Origin: Fulvia fulva
Lineage: Eukaryota > Ascomycota > Dothideomycetes > Mycosphaerellales > Mycosphaerellaceae
NCBI RefSeq assembly: GCF_020509005.1
Contig: NC_063014.1
Span: 1,054,001-1,118,000 of the forward strand
Length of the DNA: 64,000 nt
Reading direction: 5' to 3'
Part shown: positions 57,320-64,000 of the stretch, one piece after another
How the letters are laid out: each line of letters starts with the position of its first letter
How positions within the stretch are numbered: position 1 is the stretch's first letter
Program-made: the position numbers and the translations under genes
Notes under the pieces: model-generated
Seen by the model: only the letters and a program-made list of their open reading frames with translations
What the model was told of the DNA's origin: nothing
Databases searched by the model: none

Positions 57320-60300
57320 CCTACTCAGGCCACATAGTCTCCTATAATCCCTTTACGTAAGCTAGAGCTACCTTATAAAGTTTTAGAACTACTAGCTATT
57401 AAGGGGCTTTATTGACCTATTAGTAGCTATGTCCTTTTTATAGTAGTAGTCCACTATAATCTTCTTCTACTACTAGAGATGTCTAATATAGTTATATACA
57501 ACATTAATATACTTTGACCTTTTATGTATATAGGCATCTTTAACAAGTGTTAAAGCGGCTTAGTTGTTACCTATAAGCTTAACTAGCCTTAGCTCGTTAA
57601 TAGTGCCCTTACTTACCCTTATACTCGGCTAGAAAGAGCTCTTTCCTACCAGTTCTAGGCACCCCATTTCCCTAAGGATAGTAGCAAGAAATTGTGACTG
57701 CTTTACGGCTACGTTTATAGCTATAAACTTAGCTTCTATTATTAATGTTATAACAGACTTCTACTTCCTACTTATCTAGGACATAGGTGATCTATAAAGG
57801 AACTATACGTATCCTAGAATTAAGACTCTATCCACTTTGTCTATAGCGTAGTTAGAGTCCGAGTATCCCTAGAGATTGCCCCCTCCCTTTCTATATATAA
57901 GACCTTAGTCTAGGTACGACCGTAGGTATCGGGAGAGCTTCTTTAAAGCCTTTATATACTACTACGAGGGATTAGCAACAAATGGGCTAATTCTTCTAAG
58001 GGGAAATGCTAAGTCTGGCCTTGTCATTGTTATTAGCCATATCTAGGTACTATTATAGCTCTAGTAATCCTGTTTGTTGCACCTCTTATCTATAGGTGCC
58101 ATAGGCACTAAATGCTTGTAGCTCTCTATAGGTAAGTAGGTTGGCGTAGCCTTCTCTCTAGCTATGTTCATCTTGGCTAAGTTAGCGTGGATATAGTGTC
58201 CTTGATTAAGCTTCAAAGTGCCTTAGGACCTGTCTCTTATAATCCTTATTCTAAGGATCTTTATAGGTTCACTAAGATCTTTAATCTTAAACACTTTTCT
58301 AAGCTTAGCCTTAAACTACTGAACATCTAATAGCTTCGGAGCTACAATAGGTATGTCATCTATATAGGTAAGGACTATAAGGTCTCTATCCGTATAGATA
58401 AGTAGGTATAGATCTACCTAGGACTAGGTAAGTCTAATCTTCTCTAGCTTCGTAACATAGAGCTTGTTCTAGTCTCTAGCTGCTTGCTTAAGCCTATAAA
58501 GGCTTCGTAGGACCTTGAACACTATGTTTAGAGGTGCTTCAACTCCTAGGAGTAGGATTATATAGATGTCTTCAAGAAGGCTACTTTAGGTAAAAGCATT
58601 ATTCACATCTACTAGGTGTATCTCGAGATCTCTCTTACACACTACTACTATAAATACTCGGAGAGTATTATGTCTAACAGTAGGTACAAAGGTCTCTTCG
58701 AAGTCAACCCTATATTTCTATAAAAACCCTCTTATAACTAGTCTTGCCTTGAACTTCTTAATAGCTCTACTAATCATTCTTTTTACATTAAAGACCTACC
58801 TAGAAGTAATTAGATTCGCACCCTTTAGCGGTACAACTGCTTCCTAGGTGTTGTTACTTACTAAGGCAATAAGTTCGTTCTCGATTGCCTCTCTCTATAT
58901 ATGTCCCTATTCGGGGTCTCCTACGGCTGCCTTATAGGGCTTTAGGATTAGTACTTTCTACTGATAGGCTATGGCCTGCCTAACAGTAGTAAATGTATGT
59001 TCTTCTACGTCGTTTAGAATCTCCTCTACCTAGCTCATTATAGGGTCTAGATAGAACATCTAGGCGATAAGAGCCTTATAGTGTTTAGCCTTATACTCTT
59101 TAGAGTTATTATCTCTATCCCCCCTTGACCTCTTGTTACCTACAACCTAAGGTAGCGCTAGGTGTTCGGATAGGTCGAACTGAACGACATCTCCTTTTTC
59201 TTTTATTAGAGTACCCTAATCTCTAAACTTCTAGTATTCCCTAATGTCCTTTAGGGGAGGGGGAAGTTATATAAACAGCGGTTGCTATAGTATTAATGAC
59301 TTAGGTAGGTTCTATATAGATCCACCGTTATTGGGCTTCGATAGTGTTAAAACCGCCTTAATATTTTCTCCTAGCCTTCGTAACGGTGTCTCTAATAATC
59401 CCCTATCGGAAAATTTCGCCCTAAAGGGCTTCCTCCTAATAGGATTGCGCTGTAGCGCTCGACTCGGCTAGTCAGTGAAGGTGATACTAAGATCTATATC
59501 TCCCCCCTTCTTATTCTCAAACTAGTCGACGTGACTATACGCTTTTATTGCTTTTATGTCGGGATCCTAGAACAGCTATTGTTTTGTAGTGTTTTCTAAG
59601 TAGCCTATAAACACGGCTTCTTTTCCTCGGTTTATTAACTTGTCTCTCCTTAAGCCTTAAGGTTGGGCTCTTAGGTCTATATAGACTATAGCTTTACATC
59701 CCTAGACGCGGAAATGGTCGACTAACGGTACTTAGCCAGTAAAGGCTTCTTCTAGTAAAAGAGCAATACTATCAATAATCGGACTATTAGGCAGTCTGTT
59801 TCTGATTATAGTCTGTACTTACAAAGCTTCTAGCCAGAACTCAACTAGCATGCTAGAGTCTTTAAGTATAGCCCGGACTGTGTTCTTAGAGGCTTGAATT
59901 GACCTTTCTATAGGTCCATTTTGAAGAGAGTTGTAGGCATCAGTTGTGTCTATCTAAGTACTAAACTCCTTCTCCTACTCTTTTAGTAAGGCGAGAATTT
60001 CCTTTATACTATCACTACGGATCGTAGACAGAAAGCACCTTAACTGCCGTTCTGCCTAGACCTTCTAATCCCGTAGGGCTATAGGAGCGTCGCTCCTAGC
60101 CTTTAAAGGGATTACCCACTTCTTCCTAGAGAAGTTGTCTACAATCTCAAGCCAATATTTATATCCTAGCCTAGAGACTGCGCCCTGAAAAGGCCTATAG
60201 ATGTCAATAGAGATGAGGGCCAGCCTCTCCCCTTTCCTCTCTATAGCAGGTCCTTTGAACTTCCTTATGTTTATAAGGGAGCAGACCTTGTAATTCTAGT

Positions 60301-62260
60301 GTTCAGAAGGAATAGGAATAGGATCTTTCTTATTAGTAACTCTATATAGGTTTCTTAGCAGTCCCTTACTAAGGTGTGCACATCTTCTATACTATAGCTC
60401 CTACTAATCTTCGGACTTAGTATTAGCTATAGCGGTACCGTTACGTTCTTAATAGAGTATGCTAGTATACTATAGCTTAAGAATTTCCGAGATCGAGTAG
60501 ATAAACGGTACTCCTCCTCGAAGTTTGGTCTAGACAACGGGTTTACTAGATAAGGATTTTAGGGTGAAACTAGGTAGTTAGATAGCAAACTGTTAGCTAA
60601 ACTAATTCCACGAAACAAGACTAACTCTAAGGCTAGGAACAAACAGGACATTTTCTAGGACAATTTGCTTTCTAGAAGGACCACCTATTACTACACTTCC
60701 TATATATGTAGCTTGTAGATAGCCACCCCTAACCTTGATCCACTTCCTCTTTTGAAGAGGCTTTAGTGTCCTATATAGTGAATCTTAGTCAGTCATATAT
60801 AATGATGTACAAGAGTTAAGTAACCACTCGGACGAGGGGTACTTACCTTTGGCTTCTATAGTAGAATAGGCAACCTCATCAACATCATCATCTTCTAATA
60901 GTATCTCAGGGTCTGATACGTCTTCCTAGGTCGTATAGGCCCTTACAGGCTTACTAGAGGAGGCCTTTGGCTTACGGCTCTCCTTTATCTACTTTGTAAG
61001 GTCCGTTATCACCTTAAGGACATTACGAAGGTTTGGTAATAATGACCTCCTACGAGGTGGTGACGGTTGTCTCTTAGTAGGGTAGGTAACCCTAGCTAGT
61101 TTGTCCTTGTTCCTAATAGCCTACTAAGCTATAGAAAGGTATAGGCACTTGCTTATAAAATGGTCACTACTATAGAGATAGTACGTGAGCTTACCTAAGG
61201 AACCCTTCTTAGCGAACATGGCTGTCCCTTAATAAATTATTGATTCTTGCTTCTCCCTAAGAATTGTAAGAATGTCTTGTAGTAAGAGATTTACCTAGGT
61301 ATCAATTGTATCGCGAATTGAGCCAAATGAGTCTAGTAGAGCTGCTAAGAGTTACTAGATCTTTCTATCCTTAGTCTTAATGTCTTAGAACTAAGGCGAG
61401 ATTAAAACAGCCCTCCTTACAATTGAGCTAAGCTCCTACTAGGCGTCATCTATTGACTAGTCCTCTGTCATCACGAAATTGGTGTATTGCTAAAGCAAAC
61501 TTCTTCTAGTAGCGAGAAGTCTTCTCTTGTATTTAGCTTTAGCCTATTCCTACAACTCCTTCGTATACTAGATCTCGTATATCATCTCTTAGTTATCTGT
61601 CGATAGACAGATGTACATCTTATATAGGGCCGTTACATTATGCCGTCTGTACGATGCCTTCCTTATCGCTTGATCTAAAGGAAGGGATGACTCCGATAAT
61701 ATAGAGGGTGTCGCTATAGATAGCATTATAGCGGGAATGTCCGTAATAATGTCTTCGAGGCCCTAGTCAACCTGCTTTGATACTAGGTGTATTCTTATTA
61801 GCTTGAACTATGTTTCGTGGTTCTCTCTTATCAGAACAGGTACTACTCTCTTTCTTATAAACCTAGTCTCGTTCTCTATTTTCTTTTGTAAGTTAAGGGA
61901 CAGGTTGGCTACCCTTAGGTAAAAGGATATATTCGGTCGTACGCGATCGGATCGAAATAGGATAAAACGAACGCGAGGTTAATAGCGGAGAGGATAGCTA
62001 TCCGCCGGGAAGGGGAGGAAAGTCGAAGGATCGTGTTAGTGCTAAGACACTATAGCGTAACTCTCTTAGTAGAGGGGGTTTCTAAGACACTACGACTCTC
62101 TTAGAATGAACAGTTAGTCGATACGAACGCGATGTCCGGAGAGCGACTCTTCTTAGTAAGCTCGCCTACTTGTCTAAGGTATTAGTATAGGCTCTCTAAC
62201 TCGGAGTCTAACAGTGCCTTACTAGGCTCTTTTACGTCTTATATACACCTATAGCACGGC
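57320..62260 (-). pseudogene. copia 2 Gag-Pol polyprotein remnant
   Basis: Read on the minus strand from right to left: a Gag N-terminal frame (62250-61950), the gag domain (RENHET-like, about 61800-61820), and a knuckle near 61150-61196 (YYLYSSDHFISKCL). The protease motif at 60808-60830 reads EWLLNSCTS, catalytic Asp as Asn, with Cys-Thr-Ser kept. The integrase core lies at about 59700-60240, and RT with YIDD intact at 58345-58368. RNase H lies at about 57400-57950. Stops are fewer than in the gypsy elements but still present in every domain, so no full polyprotein is possible. Same gene order as copia 1. Confidence 0.9.
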
Positions 62261-62359
62261 TATAGCTTCCTATATAATGCGGGTGCGGCCTCTAGTCTAC
62301 CTTCCTTTTGTTCTAAAGAGGAATAACTCTAATACGACTTTGTCGAGGGTAAAACACCG

Positions 62360-62383
62360 AGTTGCTAACTCGGGCTCATAACC
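62360..62383 (-). promoter_or_regulatory. copia 2 primer-binding site (initiator tRNA-Met type)
   Basis: Read on the minus strand directly after the LTR: GGTTATGAGCCCGAG. This is complementary to the CUCAUAA anticodon loop of initiator tRNA-Met and is less mutated than in copia 1. Confidence 0.7.
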
Positions 62384-62617
62384 TATTAAATAGGTACGAG
62401 TTACGTAGTAGTAGAAGACGGCGGATTACACGAAAGACGAAGAAGGACCTAATAGGATAGCGTGTATCTATATATAGTGTCGCCGGTGTTAGTAGAGGTA
62501 GATACTAGGTGTCCGTATGTTTACTAGCCTATAGGCTAGTAGACCCTAGTCACGTAATCTAGTCACATAACACACCTACACCTATATGCTTGTCCTACGG
62601 CCTGTATGTTCTCAACA
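62384..62617 (-). repeat. copia 2 5' LTR, 234 bp
   Basis: Same length and ends as 57084-57317. It is followed by the TATTC duplication at 62618-62622. Confidence 0.95.
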
Positions 62618-62622
62618 TATTC

Positions 62623-62826
62623 GTATATATAGGACGTCGTAATCCGATATCTCGATCCGTAAGCGTCTATTTACCTATAAGCTACTATTTATATATAAGG
62701 GTCTATTCTATCGAGATCGATATTAGAAGCGCTAAAGTATAACTACTTACTTAGAGTAGGCAATCTAAGCTACTACGAGTATATACTTCCTAATATACTT
62801 CTTAATCTTCTTACCTTTAGCTTATA
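62623..62826. other. Unassigned 0.2 kb between copia 2 and Fot copy H
   Basis: This continues the sequence that copia 2 interrupted. I see no readable frame. A degenerate third copy of the hairpin microelement lies within it. Confidence 0.5.
62737..62788. repeat. Hairpin microelement, degenerate copy 3
   Basis: TACTTACTTAGAGTAG on the left and GCTACTACGAGTA on the right enclose a nine- to ten-base loop, recognisably the same design as 47813 and 57037 but with more changes. It ends 38 bp before the left end of Fot copy H. Confidence 0.4.
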
Positions 62827-62939
62827 ACGTACTTTACTACCGAGCGGGCTATACTACCGAGCGGGCTACTTTTACTAAGAACTATACTACTTCTATAGAT
62901 ATAGCTATATAACTACTATTATAGCGTATATTATCTTTA

Positions 62940-63607
62940 AACGAGGCTAAACTGACCTTAGCTATCTAGGCTACGAAACGCGACGTAATAATTACGAATC
63001 GACTTGCTATTAAGGTATACGACGCGTCTCGAACTATACTAGGGTATCGATTGAATAGACGACCTCCTCGGAGTAACTACGAGCCTAATTAGAAGAAGCT
63101 TATAGAGCTAGAAGAGAGGGTAATACTTAAGTATATACTCGAGCTAGATCTTAGAGGTTTCCCGCTATTAAAGGCTAGTATATAAGTAATAGCCGATTTA
63201 TTACTATAAGAGAAGGGTCTTAAGCCCGCTAGTCTCAATTAGATAGACAGGTTTATTAGGCGGTATCGTGAGCTAAAGCTTTATATAACACGTAGATACA
63301 ATCGTTAGCGAGCCCTAATAGAAGATCTAGATATTATCGAGAAGTAGTTCTTACTTATAGGTAATATAAAGGAGAAGTATAGTATCCTTGACTAGGACAC
63401 CTTATAACTTCGACGAGATAGGGTTTATAATAGGTGTCATTACGTCTTAGAGCGTCGTTACGGGTTCAAAAAGACGTAATAGAGAGAGGAAGGTCGTTTA
63501 ATAGGGTAATAGAAAGGGAGTAGAGAGATAGCGTACTAGATAGCTCTTATATAAAGCGAGATTAGTAAGCTACGTAAGTCTAACGAGGCCCTTATATAGC
63601 GGAAAGT
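62940..63607 (+). pseudogene. Fot1-type transposase remnant (transposon H)
   Basis: N-terminal DNA-binding region as in G (NEAKLTLAI-like, then RRPPRS-like, then LIELEERVILKYI). It runs to YNFDEIGFIIGVITS with a frameshifting extra base before it (ACCTTATAACTTC against ACCTATAACTTC in G). The catalytic centre with the second and third Asp positions is deleted. The frame picks up at KGSREIAY, LIKSEISKLRKSNEAL near the C-terminus. Clearly non-functional. Confidence 0.85.
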
Positions 63608-63652
63608 CGTAGTCATCCCGAGGAGGTCGTCTATTTAATTAATACCCTAGTA
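63608..63652 (-). repeat. 45-bp inverted fragment of the Fot element between short direct repeats
   Basis: This is the reverse complement of the stretch around 55307-55352 in G (63033-63078 in H). It is bounded by direct repeats of CCCTTATATAGCGGAAAG (63589-63606 and 63653-63670). It looks like a repair or fold-back scar. Confidence 0.8.
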
Positions 63653-63670
63653 CCCTTATATAGCGGAAAG

Positions 63671-63905
63671 TGTTAAGATGTAGTATCTTAAAGGGAGTCA
63701 ATAATTAGGAAGTGATCTAGTAGCCTAAGGCATCTATAATAACTTAGCTTATAGGGAGATACCTTCTCTCCCCTTTAGCTAAGATAGATATCTAATATAA
63801 TCAACACATTAGTTCCTAATATATTACTATATACTCGTGCTATTAGTTAGTTAAAGATTGATCTCTTACTCTACTCCGCTACTATCTACCCATACCTATT
63901 TAATA
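63671..63905 (+). repeat. copia 3 5' LTR, 235 bp
   Basis: It starts TGTTAAGATGTAG and ends CTATTTAATA like the other copia LTRs, but the body sequence differs, so it is a distinct but related family. It is followed by the same type of primer-binding site, GGTTATAAGCCCGGG (63906-63920). Confidence 0.8.
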
Positions 63906-64000
63906 GGTTATAAGCCCGGGTTTATATAGGAATAAGAGCAACCTATATTAGTATAGGTTACTTATATCCCTTACTATTGTAGTAGAAAACATCTAGGAAT
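63906..64000 (+). mobile_element. copia 3 leader, element continues beyond window
   Basis: Primer-binding site and the beginning of the untranslated leader of a third copia-type element. The window ends before any coding sequence. Confidence 0.65.

Larger units (their letters stand above)
57084..62617 (-). mobile_element. Ty1/copia element, copia 2, complete
   Basis: A 5.5-kb minus-strand element with two 234-bp LTRs and perfect 5-bp duplications TATTC at 57079-57083 and 62618-62622. Same family as copia 1 but with many CA/TG dinucleotides retained, so weakly mutated and probably younger than the gypsy layers. Confidence 0.95.
62827..63670 (+). mobile_element. Fot1/pogo-type transposon H, internally deleted, right end lost
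   Basis: The left inverted repeat and TA (62825-62826) match transposon G, including the doubled 17-bp motif. There is no gypsy insertion here, so the site TCTAT-AGATATAG is intact. The transposase is collinear with G to about 63505, then jumps to the region equivalent to 56518 in G, deleting about 0.73 kb of the catalytic part. It breaks off near 63607, followed by a short inverted piece of its own 5' region and then the LTR of copia 3. The right inverted repeat is absent. Confidence 0.85.

Noticed and set aside
1..64000. A variant genetic code (TAG as Gln/Trp) as the reason for the many in-frame stops.
   Set aside because: Cys and His are equally replaced by Tyr, Asp by Asn and CAA by TAA. 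Surviving Gln codons occur too. That pattern is mutation of CpA/TpG and not recoding.

Overview
The window looks like a transposon graveyard from a filamentous ascomycete (Pezizomycotina). I find no host protein gene and no rRNA or tRNA gene. Almost every base belongs to a retrotransposon or DNA transposon carrying the signature of repeat-induced point mutation (RIP). CpA/TpG dinucleotides have become TpA, CpG is kept, and the old reading frames are dotted with TAG/TAA exactly where Gln and Trp codons are expected. Most 'genes' below are therefore broken reading frames, recognised by reading through those stops. Element letters (A-J, L1-L3, copia 1-3) are labels for this report only.

Layout. 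1-2760: Tad-like LINE L1 (+), 5' end outside the window, abutting a minus-strand Ty3/gypsy element A (2761-7711: RNase H, RT, protease, gag). 7712-13230: Ty1/copia element copia 1 (+) with two unequal LTRs and no target-site duplication. 13231-14970: integrase and chromodomain half of gypsy element D (+). 14971-38685: gypsy element C (-), with 193-bp LTRs and duplication CGTAC, inserted into the 3' LTR of D. C is itself interrupted by gypsy element B (+, 22121-38244, 158-bp LTRs, duplication CTTAG). B is interrupted by LINE L3, and L3 by LINE L2, which carries a 1301-bp internal tandem duplication. 38691-40390: the rest of the D LTR and an orphan minus-strand gag (J), split by gypsy element E (+, 40391-47604, 184-bp LTRs). 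47900-56966: Fot1/pogo-type DNA transposon G (+), with gypsy element F (-, same family as E) inside it. 57084-62617: copia 2 (-) with perfect TATTC duplications. 62827-63670: a second, internally deleted Fot copy, H, which preserves the empty site for F. 63671-64000: LTR and leader of a third copia element running off the end.

How the parts relate. Target-site duplications, equal-length LTR pairs and one empty-site paralogue give an insertion order. The deepest nest is J > D > C > B > L3 > L2, six layers, with the D-in-J step inferred. The chromodomain-bearing gypsy elements (B, C, D, E, F) are of the type thought to target heterochromatin, which fits such a nest. LINE L3 and the copia elements are visibly less mutated than the gypsy elements. 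I see no new operational system. The most informative signals are the record of RIP at catalytic codons, the patchy divergence of the tandem duplication in L2, the chimeric copia 1 joining two complementary half-elements, and a small family of TA-flanked hairpins beside the Fot elements.
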